The notes beneath the pieces are model-generated. The model ran no database searches, was not told the origin of the DNA, and saw only the letters and a program-made list of their open reading frames with translations. The position numbers and the translations under genes are program-made. From Magnetococcales bacterium (GTDB lineage Bacteria; Pseudomonadota; Magnetococcia; Magnetococcales; Magnetaquicoccaceae), in the NCBI GenBank assembly GCA_015228895.1, contig JADGCR010000086.1, positions 1 through 8,715 of the forward strand: a stretch of 8,715 nt of DNA. Direction: 5' to 3'. Positions 1-6,625 of this stretch are shown here, piece by piece; the first letter of the stretch is position 1, and each line of letters opens with the position of its first letter.

Positions 1-1247
1 TCCGGGCGGGGAATGTCGGAGTCCGGCAGGTAATCCCCCTCCTCGTCTCCCCCTTCGTCCTCGTCCTGGTCCTGGTCCGGACGGACCAAGGGCATGGGCA
101 GGGGCAGCACGTCGATCATCAGATCCCGGACCCGGATTTCGTCCCCTTCCGCCATCAGCAGGGCGCGATGGATGACGTTTTCCAACTCCCGCACATTGCC
201 GGGCCAGGCGTACTGGAGCAGGGCCGCGTGGACCTCCCTGGAGAACTGGATGGTGTTGCGTCCCAACTCCTCCACGAACCGTTTGCGGAAATGTTCCGCC
301 AGCAGGGGGATGTCCTTGGGACGCTGACGCAAAGGGGGGAGTTGGACCGGAAAGACGTTCAGCCGGTAAAAGAGATCCTCGCGGAATTTGCCGGATTGGG
401 CCCACGCCTTGAGATCACGGTTGGTGGAGGCGATGACCCGCACATCCAGGGGAATGGCGGAGCGACCCCCCACCGGGTCCACCTCCCGTTCCTGCAACAC
501 CCGCAGGAGCTTGGCCTGGAGATTGAGGGACATCTCGGAGATTTCGTCCAGAAAAATGGCGCCCCCGTTGGCCTGCAGGAATTTGCCCTTCCGGTCCGCC
601 AGGGCGCCGGTAAAGGCCCCCTTGGCGTGTCCGAACAGTTCGGACTCCAGGAGGTTCTCCGGCAGGGCCGCGCAGTTGATGGCGATGAAAGGCCCCTTGT
701 TGCGATCCGAAACCTGGTGGACGAAACGGGCGATCAACTCCTTGCCCGTGCCGCTCTCCCCGTTGATCAGCACCGTGGCCATGGAGCGGGCCACGCGCCT
801 CACCTGATGGAGCAGTTGGTTCATCGCGGGATCGGCGGTGATGAAACGGCGTCCCCGGCCCAGCTCGGGATCGAAATACTGGTCCGCGTAATTGTGCAGC
901 AGGCTCTCGACCTTGGCGTCATCCACCGGCAGCAGCAGATAGTCGGCGGCCCCGAAGGTGATCACCTCCCTGGCTTCGTTGACGCTCCCCTTGACCGCGG
1001 CGGCCAGCACCGGCATGCCGCGGAACAGAAAGGTCAACTCCCGGATCAGTTCCAGGGCGTTGTGGGCCGATTCCACCGCGACGATCGCCAGGCTGTAGCG
1101 GGACTGGGCCAGGCGCTCCTTGGCCTCGCTGCCGTGCTGCGCCATGGTGGTGCCCGCTCCGGCGGCGATCAGTTGGGTGGACAAAGCGGCCAATGCGGTA
1201 TCGAATCTGGCACCGATCAGCAGAATTTCCGGTCTTGATTGCGTCAT
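1..1247 (-). CDS. FlrC/FlbD-like sigma-54 transcription activator with degenerate receiver (3' end cut by window)
   Basis: Enhancer-binding activator that would remodel RNA polymerase-sigma-54 by ATP hydrolysis. 415 codons are visible; the C-terminal DNA-binding domain lies beyond the left edge. A receiver-like fold covers residues 1-120, then the AAA+ domain: Walker A GESGTGKE at 163-170, the sigma-54 contact loop GAFTGA at 210-215, Walker B FLDE ending at 235, and WPGNVREL at 348-355. The wording of the AAA+ core (DEISEM, LQAKLLRVLQEREV, LRQRPKDIPLLAEHF) is that of the flagellar FlrC/FleR/FlbD group. The receiver lacks its key residues: the usual acidic pair after strand 1 is Gly12-Ala13, the phospho-acceptor position reads Ala57, and the KP motif reads LP. 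Phosphorylation is therefore unlikely. A very acidic linker occupies residues 391-411. ATG 1247 is chosen because receiver strand 1 begins at residue 7 and a GGGAG lies 10 bases upstream. Last visible gene of a three-gene minus-strand unit. The flagellar assignment is inferred from family resemblance; no flagellar structural gene is visible. Confidence 0.88.
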   Translation of the reverse strand, partial: MTQSRPEILLIGARFDTALAALSTQLIAAGAGTTMAQHGSEAKERLAQSRYSLAIVAVESAHNALELIRELTFLFRGMPVLAAAVKGSVNEAREVITFGAADYLLLPVDDAKVESLLHNYADQYFDPELGRGRRFITADPAMNQLLHQVRRVARSMATVLINGESGTGKELIARFVHQVSDRNKGPFIAINCAALPENLLESELFGHAKGAFTGALADRKGKFLQANGGAIFLDEISEMSLNLQAKLLRVLQEREVDPVGGRSAIPLDVRVIASTNRDLKAWAQSGKFREDLFYRLNVFPVQLPPLRQRPKDIPLLAEHFRKRFVEELGRNTIQFSREVHAALLQYAWPGNVRELENVIHRALLMAEGDEIRVRDLMIDVLPLPMPLVRPDQDQDEDEGGDEEGDYLPDSDIPRP

Positions 1248-1272
1248 GCTGTTGCTGCTCCCAGTGGCCTTG

Positions 1273-4200
1273 TCATGGAGTGGCATCCAGGGCCATGCCC
1301 AGTTGTTCGGCGTTTTCCGAGGAGACCTTGGACCAGGCAGAGGAGGGGGCCAGGGCCTCAACGCCCGAAAACTGTTCCCTGGCAGCCTTGAAATCCCCAC
1401 TGCGTTGCAGAATATCCCCAATGCGAATGCGCGCCAACGCTTGAATCTCCTTGTTCCTGGCCTCGGCGGCCACGCGCTGGAAGGCGGGCAGGGCCTTGGC
1501 ATCCCCCTTCCACTTGTGGAGTATACAGGCATACCAGTAATAGTCGATGCCATCTTCCAGGGGGCGTCCAAAAAGCAGATCTTCCATATGCTGGACCGCC
1601 TGGGGAAACCGTTCCAGACCGGCTTCCGCCTTGGCGAGAACCCGCCAGCGTTCCACCCGGTCGCTGGGATTGAACAGGTTTTCCGGTATGCCGTCCAGCA
1701 GCAGCAGAATCCCTTCCCAATCCTGTTTGCGCACCAGGCGGGCCGCTTCGTCCAGTCGGACGCGGGCGGCGTCCGGGGTGACGGGGTTTTCTTTTCCGGC
1801 AGCGCCCTTTTTGCCCTGACCCTTCAGGGGCACGTCCAGGATGCTCCCTCTGGAGAGGGCGCTGGCCAGATGGCTCAGGGCGTTGGCGGAGTCGGAATCC
1901 AGTCCGTGGAGCAGCTCCAGGGCGGTCTCGTGTTGTCCCATGCGCAGCATGGCCTCCGCCAGATGGATGCGGGCCGGGATGAACATGGGATCGTCCCGCC
2001 AATCCTCCCCGTAGTATTCGGCCAGCATGGCGGCCGTTTCCGGCTTGCCCGCGTCCAGGGCCTGGCTCATGCCCTGCAAAAGATAGTGCCGTTTGAACTC
2101 CTTGGCACGGGCGATCATGTTGCCTCTGGAGCTGATCGTCAAGAGTTGGTTCAGGGTCTCCAGCACCTCCTTGTGGCGTCCGGCCTCGCCAAGCATTTCG
2201 GCTTTGGTCATGTAGGCCTCGGCCAGGGCCTCCGGCAGGGCGATATCCTGGATGATCTTGTCCAGCCTCACCAGGCGCTCCTTGAAGTTCTGCTCCATTT
2301 TTTCCTGCAGCACGGGGATTTTCTCCCATACCGAGGCGTCGATTTTCGGATAATCCTTTTTCATGGCCGCCAGTTGGTCCAGGGTCTTCTTGACGTCCCA
2401 ATGGCGGTTGGTCTCCACCAGCAGTTTCTTGATGCCGGTCATGAAGGATTCGGCCTGCTCCTTGGGCAGGGCGATGGCCTGCATGATTTTTTCCAGTTCT
2501 GCCAGTCTGTCCTGAATATCCCGATTTTTCTCCAATTGCAACTGAAAGATGCGGCCCCAGGTGGCGGCGTCCGAGGAGGCGTAGCTCTTCTTCAGGCGTT
2601 CGAACAGGCGGGAGGCGTCGTCGATGTGACCCAGTTGCCGGTTGGACTCCGCGGCCCGCAGCATCGCCCAGGGGGTGATGGAGGGGTGGGTGGGATAGTG
2701 ACTCAGCACCTGGGCGTAATAGTTCACCGCGTCCGGGTAGCGGCGGAACTTGTAATAGATGTCGGCGGTCTCCATGAGCCGTTCGGGCCAGTTGGCGATA
2801 TGGCTTCTCTGCTCCGGGGTCATCTCGTCCAGAACCTTGATGGCCTCTTCGTTGTTGCCCCGTTCCATGGCGAACTGGGCCAGCAGGAACTGGGCCTCGG
2901 CGGCGGCGGGTCCCTGGTTGCGGGAGAACTGCTGGACCTTTTTCAGATACTCCTCGCCCGCCTTGATGTTCTCTTCCGGGGTGATCCGGGAGCGGACCAG
3001 TCCCATGGCGGTGCGACCCCGCTCCAGCCACACCAGGTGGTTGTCCCTGGGGAGGCTGGTGTCCCACTGGATGGAGTAGGCTTCCTGGAACTGCCCGGAT
3101 TTGTTGAGGAGTTGCAGTTGCAGCAGCCGCAGATCGGGATAGTTGCCGGTATTGGGATAGCGGGCCATGATGGTGGAGAGTTCCTCCAGCAGCCAACCCG
3201 ATTTCCAGTCCATGTGGTGGGCCAGGTCCAGCTTGTAGAAGTCCAGGTATTCCCGGTTCCTGGTCAACGGGAAGAGGGAGAGGAGCCGGTCGATGTAGCC
3301 TCTGGCCTTGGCATAGTGGTGATCCTGTTCCGCCTCCCTGGCGTTGTCCAGGAAATAGAGTTCGTCCACCTCCTTGTCGTTCAGGGTGATCTTGTTGTCC
3401 GGCTGGTTCTCGTAGGTCACGGCGCCGATGCGGTGGAGGGGTTGGGGGGTTTTTTCCTTGACGGCCTGGCGTCGGGCGGCGAGGATCTTTTCCGCCTCCT
3501 CCTGGCGTCCCAGGCCGTCCTTGCTGCGCATGGAGGCGATGAAGATCCCGGCGGCCGGGTCCCGCAGAAAGTTCACGCTGGCCACGGATTCGTGCAGGAT
3601 GACCTCCATCTCCACCTTGCCTTTGAAGTCGTAGGCGTTGATCCGTTCGGTCAAACCCGTCGGGGTCAGGGGTCGCCAGGTGGGACTCAGGGTGGCCCCC
3701 TGCCACTCCAGGCGCAGGACATGGGCGCCCAGGTCCAGCACCGGATCCATGAAACCATTGCCGGAATAGGAGAGAATCAGCAAGGTGCCATCCCGTCCCG
3801 CCAGGAGACGGCCCTCCTGAAGCTGGGCGGGTCCGGCGGAGGAGGGGAGGGTCGGGGCGTCCAGCTCCAGACGGTAGAGGGCGCCGTCGATGGGATCGTA
3901 CTCCCCCACGGAGTCCCGGTAATTGAAGTTCGGATTTTTGAGGACCAGGGTCAGCTTGAGACCCATCTCTTCCCCATGGGAGGTCTCCGCCATTTTGAAG
4001 CTCTTGATCCACTTGGAGTGGTCCAGCTTGAGTTCCGTGGCGGGCAGGGCCAGAATGCCGGGAACGGTGACCTGCATGGTCACCGGATCCGCCATTTTCA
4101 CCACCGGACGGGACGCCCCCGGCGGGATCATGAAGGAGAGGATCTCCCGTTTGCCCTGCTCCTCGGTCTTGTATTTGAGGGCGGTGAAAAAGGCGTGGCC

Positions 4201-4296
4201 ATCCCGCGGGGCCAGGGGTATCGTCACCACGCACAGGAGCGCCAGCCATTGGGGCCACCGTCTCGTCCAGCAAATCCACCAAGCCTGTTGGGCCAC
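1273..4296 (-). CDS. Large exported TPR protein with AMIN-like N-terminal domains, between two sigma-54 activators
   Basis: 1007 residues, function not recognised. Residues 1-35 form a Sec-type signal peptide: basic WTRRWPQ, hydrophobic WLALLCVVTIPLA, and likely cleavage after GHA at 35, so the protein should be periplasmic or envelope-bound. Residues about 50-148 and, more weakly, 170-256 are beta-rich and resemble AMIN domains, which bind cell wall in PilQ and AmiC; this is my pattern reading, not a search. From about 310 to the end it is helical, with TPR-like units such as 465-490 (AQFLLAQFAMERGNNEEAIKVLD), 505-535, 545-570 and 773-798. Residues 572-648 and 649-725 are a clear tandem duplication of 77 residues. 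The start is GTG 4296, supported by a strong ribosome site (GGAGGA, 5-base spacing) and by placement one base after the preceding stop, implying translational coupling. PflA/PflB-type flagellar TPR proteins, a motor or pilus assembly scaffold, or an envelope sensor are all possible. Two other long open frames cover this stretch but lack any domain sense. Confidence 0.88.
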   Translation of the reverse strand: MAQQAWWICWTRRWPQWLALLCVVTIPLAPRDGHAFFTALKYKTEEQGKREILSFMIPPGASRPVVKMADPVTMQVTVPGILALPATELKLDHSKWIKSFKMAETSHGEEMGLKLTLVLKNPNFNYRDSVGEYDPIDGALYRLELDAPTLPSSAGPAQLQEGRLLAGRDGTLLILSYSGNGFMDPVLDLGAHVLRLEWQGATLSPTWRPLTPTGLTERINAYDFKGKVEMEVILHESVASVNFLRDPAAGIFIASMRSKDGLGRQEEAEKILAARRQAVKEKTPQPLHRIGAVTYENQPDNKITLNDKEVDELYFLDNAREAEQDHHYAKARGYIDRLLSLFPLTRNREYLDFYKLDLAHHMDWKSGWLLEELSTIMARYPNTGNYPDLRLLQLQLLNKSGQFQEAYSIQWDTSLPRDNHLVWLERGRTAMGLVRSRITPEENIKAGEEYLKKVQQFSRNQGPAAAEAQFLLAQFAMERGNNEEAIKVLDEMTPEQRSHIANWPERLMETADIYYKFRRYPDAVNYYAQVLSHYPTHPSITPWAMLRAAESNRQLGHIDDASRLFERLKKSYASSDAATWGRIFQLQLEKNRDIQDRLAELEKIMQAIALPKEQAESFMTGIKKLLVETNRHWDVKKTLDQLAAMKKDYPKIDASVWEKIPVLQEKMEQNFKERLVRLDKIIQDIALPEALAEAYMTKAEMLGEAGRHKEVLETLNQLLTISSRGNMIARAKEFKRHYLLQGMSQALDAGKPETAAMLAEYYGEDWRDDPMFIPARIHLAEAMLRMGQHETALELLHGLDSDSANALSHLASALSRGSILDVPLKGQGKKGAAGKENPVTPDAARVRLDEAARLVRKQDWEGILLLLDGIPENLFNPSDRVERWRVLAKAEAGLERFPQAVQHMEDLLFGRPLEDGIDYYWYACILHKWKGDAKALPAFQRVAAEARNKEIQALARIRIGDILQRSGDFKAAREQFSGVEALAPSSAWSKVSSENAEQLGMALDATP

Positions 4297-4297
4297 T

Positions 4298-5455
4298 TTA
4301 ATCCTCCATCAGTTCCACGCGTTCCAGGCCTTTTTTCTTGATTTTTTCCACCAGTGTGGTGCGGTTCAGATTGAGCAGGCGGGCGGCCTTGTTTTTGTTC
4401 CAGCCGGTGCTGTCCAGGGCGGAGAGGATCAACTGGTTTTCGAAGGAGGCCACCGCGCCGTTGAAGTCGAGACCGTTTTCCAGCTTCTGGGTGAGGTCCA
4501 TGGTGGAGGCGGCGATCATTTTTTGCACCGCGTCGATGCCGCCGCTGGCGTCCGCGTCCTTTTCCGGATCGGCATCCCCGTCGGTTTCCGGGTCGATTTC
4601 CGGTTCGGATTCCACCTCTTCCCTGGGTCTGGCCACCGGCACCTGTTTGACGTGGATGCGCAGTTTGGGGGGCAGGTCATCCACCTGCACCTCCCCATCC
4701 GACAGGATGGTCAGACGCTCGATCAAATTTTCCAGTTCCCGGACATTGCCGGGCCAGTTATAATTCTGGAAGATGTCCTGAATCTCCCGGGTGACGTTCA
4801 CCCGGGGCCGGTCGTGGAGGCGGATGGCCCGTTCCAGGAAATGGTGCACCAGCAACGGGAGGTCGCCGATCCGTTCCCGCAGGGGGGGGACGTAGAGGGG
4901 GACGACATTCAGGCGGTAGAAGAGGTCCTCGCGGAACCGTTTTTCCGCCACCTCCTTTTCCAGATCCTTGTGGGTGGCGGCGATGACCCGCACATCCACC
5001 TTGACGGGTTTGATGGAACCCACGGGTTCCACCACTTTTTCTTGCAGCACGCGCAACATCTTGACCTGGAGCTTGGGGCTCATGTCCCCGATTTCGTCCA
5101 GAAACAGAGTGCTGCCGTTGGCCAGTTCGAAACGCCCGACCCGGTTGTTGGCGGCCCCGGTGAAGGAGCCGCGCATGTGGCCGAACAGTTCGGACTCCAG
5201 CAGGTCTTCGGGAATGGCCCCGCAGTTGACGGGTATCAGGTTCTGATCCTTTCTGGGCGAGGTGTTGTGAATGGCCCGGGCGATCAGTTCCTTGCCGGTG
5301 CCACTCTCGCCCTGTATCAAGACGGTGGAGTTGGCGGGGGAGACCCGCTCTATCATCTTGTACAATTTCTGCATACACTGGGATTTGCCGATGATTCCGT
5401 ACATGATGTCGTTATCCAGCCTGTTATTATACCATGGGTCGGAGTCAAGATTCAC
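4298..5455 (-). CDS. FleQ/FlrA-like sigma-54 activator lacking a receiver domain, with GSFTGA loop
   Basis: Sigma-54-dependent transcription activator of 385 residues. AAA+ domain from about residue 20: Walker A GESGTGKE 49-56, sigma-54 loop GSFTGA 96-101 (Ser for the usual Ala), Walker B FLDE 118-121, FREDLFYRLN 174-183, and WPGNVREL 234-241. A Fis-type helix-turn-helix lies at about 335-379, ending in RTTLVEKIKKKGL, close to the end of FleQ/FlrA. CGAIPEDLLESELFGH, GRFELANGSTLFLDEIGDM and VDVRVIAATHKDLE are also FleQ-like. FleQ and FlrA carry an N-terminal receiver-like domain of over 100 residues; here only about 20 residues precede the ATPase, so control must come from elsewhere. An acidic linker at 278-308 separates ATPase and HTH. 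The start is GTG 5455, since an in-frame stop lies at 5474-5476; ATG 5404 (residue 18) is an alternative and neither has a strong ribosome site. First gene of the unit. Role as master flagellar regulator is inferred. Confidence 0.88.
   Translation of the reverse strand: MNLDSDPWYNNRLDNDIMYGIIGKSQCMQKLYKMIERVSPANSTVLIQGESGTGKELIARAIHNTSPRKDQNLIPVNCGAIPEDLLESELFGHMRGSFTGAANNRVGRFELANGSTLFLDEIGDMSPKLQVKMLRVLQEKVVEPVGSIKPVKVDVRVIAATHKDLEKEVAEKRFREDLFYRLNVVPLYVPPLRERIGDLPLLVHHFLERAIRLHDRPRVNVTREIQDIFQNYNWPGNVRELENLIERLTILSDGEVQVDDLPPKLRIHVKQVPVARPREEVESEPEIDPETDGDADPEKDADASGGIDAVQKMIAASTMDLTQKLENGLDFNGAVASFENQLILSALDSTGWNKNKAARLLNLNRTTLVEKIKKKGLERVELMED
4302..4307 (-). promoter_or_regulatory. Ribosome binding site deciding the GTG start of the TPR gene
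   Basis: On the minus strand GGAGGA precedes GTG 4296 by 5 bases. It lies within the last codons of the upstream activator gene, whose TAA (4300-4298) falls inside the spacer. This fixes the unusual GTG start and indicates coupled translation. Confidence 0.75.
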
Positions 5456-5464
5456 AATGTCCGT

Positions 5465-5480
5465 GGTATGGAGTCATACC
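5465..5480. promoter_or_regulatory. Perfect dyad (6-4-6) upstream of the activator start
   Basis: GGTATG-GAGT-CATACC, a perfect inverted repeat ending 10 bases upstream of GTG 5455 and downstream of the proposed promoter. The position fits an autoregulatory operator for a Fis-type dimer, or a small leader hairpin. A 6-bp dyad can arise by chance, so the function is only suggested. Confidence 0.35.
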
Positions 5481-5520
5481 CTGGTCCATTTTCCGATGGG
5501 TTGCATGCCAACAAAAGCAG

Positions 5521-5554
5521 CGTCAAAAATTCAACGTGAGAATACGTCAAATTC
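5521..5554. repeat. Short direct repeat in the divergent spacer
   Basis: CGTCAAAAATTC at 5521-5532 and CGTCAAATTC at 5545-5554 share CGTCAAA exactly with a 24-base period and flank the proposed -10 element. It could be a regulator binding pair; the short length makes chance quite possible. Confidence 0.25.
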
Positions 5555-5567
5555 TTTTCGGTGCCAA
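5539..5567 (-). promoter_or_regulatory. Candidate sigma-70 promoter for the activator-TPR-activator unit
   Basis: Minus strand: -35 TTGGCA (5567-5562; 5 of 6 to consensus), 17-base spacer, -10 TATTCT (5544-5539; 4 of 6). Transcription would begin near 5532 and leave a leader of about 77 bases before GTG 5455, including the dyad. No convincing sigma-54 -24/-12 element was found, which fits a regulator at the top of a cascade. Confidence 0.4.
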
Positions 5568-5605
5568 GGTCTGCAACACGATAACCGCCAATTTATTTCT
5601 TTGCC

Positions 5606-6607
5606 ATGAACGCATCCGACGCCGGTTTTGACAATCCTCCCGCCGACTCCCCCCTTTCCGGGCGTCGTGGCCGTTCCGGCGCTTCCCGTTCCGGTGGCGC
5701 GCCCCGGAGCGTGGAAGATTGGATTCGAGAGACGGCGCGACGTCTGACCGCCGCGGAGGTGTGCTGCTCCAGTGGAATGCAAGAACCGTACCTGGAGGCG
5801 GAATACCTGGTGCTGCACACCTTTGCCATTCCATTGCACACCCCCGCGAACCGGCGTCCCCCACCCCCGGGCGACGCGGCTCAACGGATGCGGGGGATGC
5901 TTGACAAACGGATTCGTCAACGGCAACCTGCGGCCTATGTCACCAAAGAAGCCTTTTTCGCCGGGGCGGTTTATTATGTGGATGAGCGGGTCTTGATCCC
6001 CCGGTCGCGCATCGAGAATATGATCGATGATCCAAAGGGTTTTTCCCCCTGGCTCGATGACGGGCGCGTGCGGCGGATCCTGGACCTGGGGACCGGCAGC
6101 GGCTGTCTGGCCATAGCGCTGGCGCGGCGGTTTCCTCTGGCGCGCGTGGATGCCGTGGACCTCTCCCCGGACGCCCTGGCCGTGGCCAGGGTGAACCGGA
6201 GCCGTTTCAAGTTGCAGCAGCGGATGCGTCTGATACAGTCGGATCTGTTTGCCGGATTGGCCGGGGAGCGCTATGATCTGATCGTGAGCAATCCGCCCTA
6301 TGTGCCCCAGGCCGATTTCGAGCGTCTGCCGCCAGAATATCGACGGGAACCCGCCCTGGCCTTGCGCGCGGGTCCCGACGGTCTGGACCTGTTGGAACCC
6401 ATTCTGCGCCAGGCCCCTGATTTTTTGACACCGGGCGGTCTGCTGGTGTGCGAAACCGGGGATGACGTGGAGAGGATTCTCATGGACCGTTGGCCGGAGG
6501 CGCCGGTGGCGTGGGTGCCGTTTCATTTTGGCGCCAGCGGGGTTTTCGCGGTGCTCAAAGAGCCTCTGGATGCCTGGAGAAAAGACGAGTCAGGCGTACA
6601 TGCATAG
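5606..6607 (+). CDS. prmB: Ribosomal protein L3 N5-glutamine methyltransferase PrmB
   Basis: Transfers a methyl group from S-adenosylmethionine to the side-chain nitrogen of a glutamine in 50S ribosomal protein L3, in the cytoplasm. 333 residues against about 310 in E. coli. The N-terminal helical substrate domain (about 36-110) is followed by the PrmB-type linker AAYVTKEAFFAG and YYVDERVLIPRSRI (109-136). SAM motif I is DLGTGSG at 160-166, and the acidic ribose contact is near DAVDLSPDALAVA (182-194). The catalytic NPPY is at 229-232, then LPPEYRREPALAL and the C-terminal GVFAVLKEPLDAWR. The VPRSRI-type segment separates PrmB from PrmC (release-factor methyltransferase), so I am confident of the paralogue. 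The first 35 residues are Ser/Gly/Arg/Pro-rich and not part of the fold. ATG 5606 lacks a clear ribosome site and GTG 5711 (before EDWIRE) is possible. It is divergent from the activator gene and followed 18 bases later by the HpnC-like gene. Confidence 0.93.
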   Translation: MNASDAGFDNPPADSPLSGRRGRSGASRSGGAPRSVEDWIRETARRLTAAEVCCSSGMQEPYLEAEYLVLHTFAIPLHTPANRRPPPPGDAAQRMRGMLDKRIRQRQPAAYVTKEAFFAGAVYYVDERVLIPRSRIENMIDDPKGFSPWLDDGRVRRILDLGTGSGCLAIALARRFPLARVDAVDLSPDALAVARVNRSRFKLQQRMRLIQSDLFAGLAGERYDLIVSNPPYVPQADFERLPPEYRREPALALRAGPDGLDLLEPILRQAPDFLTPGGLLVCETGDDVERILMDRWPEAPVAWVPFHFGASGVFAVLKEPLDAWRKDESGVHA

Positions 6608-6616
6608 CCATTCTGT

Positions 6617-6620
6617 GGAG
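6617..6620 (+). promoter_or_regulatory. Ribosome binding site of the HpnC-like gene
   Basis: GGAG with a 5-base gap to ATG 6626, inside the 18-base space after prmB. It supports this start and co-transcription with prmB. Confidence 0.6.
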
Positions 6621-6625
6621 TTGTC

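Noticed and set aside
168..1238. Plus-strand open frame of 356 codons at the left end
   Set aside because: It lies antisense to an unmistakable sigma-54 activator with Walker A, GAFTGA and Walker B motifs.
1358..4282. Second long minus-strand open frame (974 codons) overlapping the TPR gene
   Set aside because: Its translation is Gly/Arg/Pro/His-rich low complexity typical of an out-of-frame reading of a GC-rich gene.
1120..4341. Plus-strand open frame of 1073 codons antisense to the TPR gene
   Set aside because: It has no domain sense or start context and is a product of GC-rich codon bias on the other strand; the minus-strand frame has a ribosome site, signal peptide, repeats and operon spacing.
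3923..5539. Plus-strand open frame of 538 codons crossing the TPR/activator junction
   Set aside because: It is antisense to the FleQ-like AAA+ gene, has no recognisable domain and spans a real gene boundary.
5570..5590. Possible sigma-54 promoter (TTGCA with GG 12 bases upstream) on the minus strand before the activator unit
   Set aside because: Only the -12 half matches; the -24 half (CGGTTA) differs from TGGCAC at most positions, and a better sigma-70 promoter is nearby.
5531..6526. Minus-strand open frame of 331 codons over prmB
   Set aside because: It is antisense to a gene with a full PrmB motif set including NPPY.
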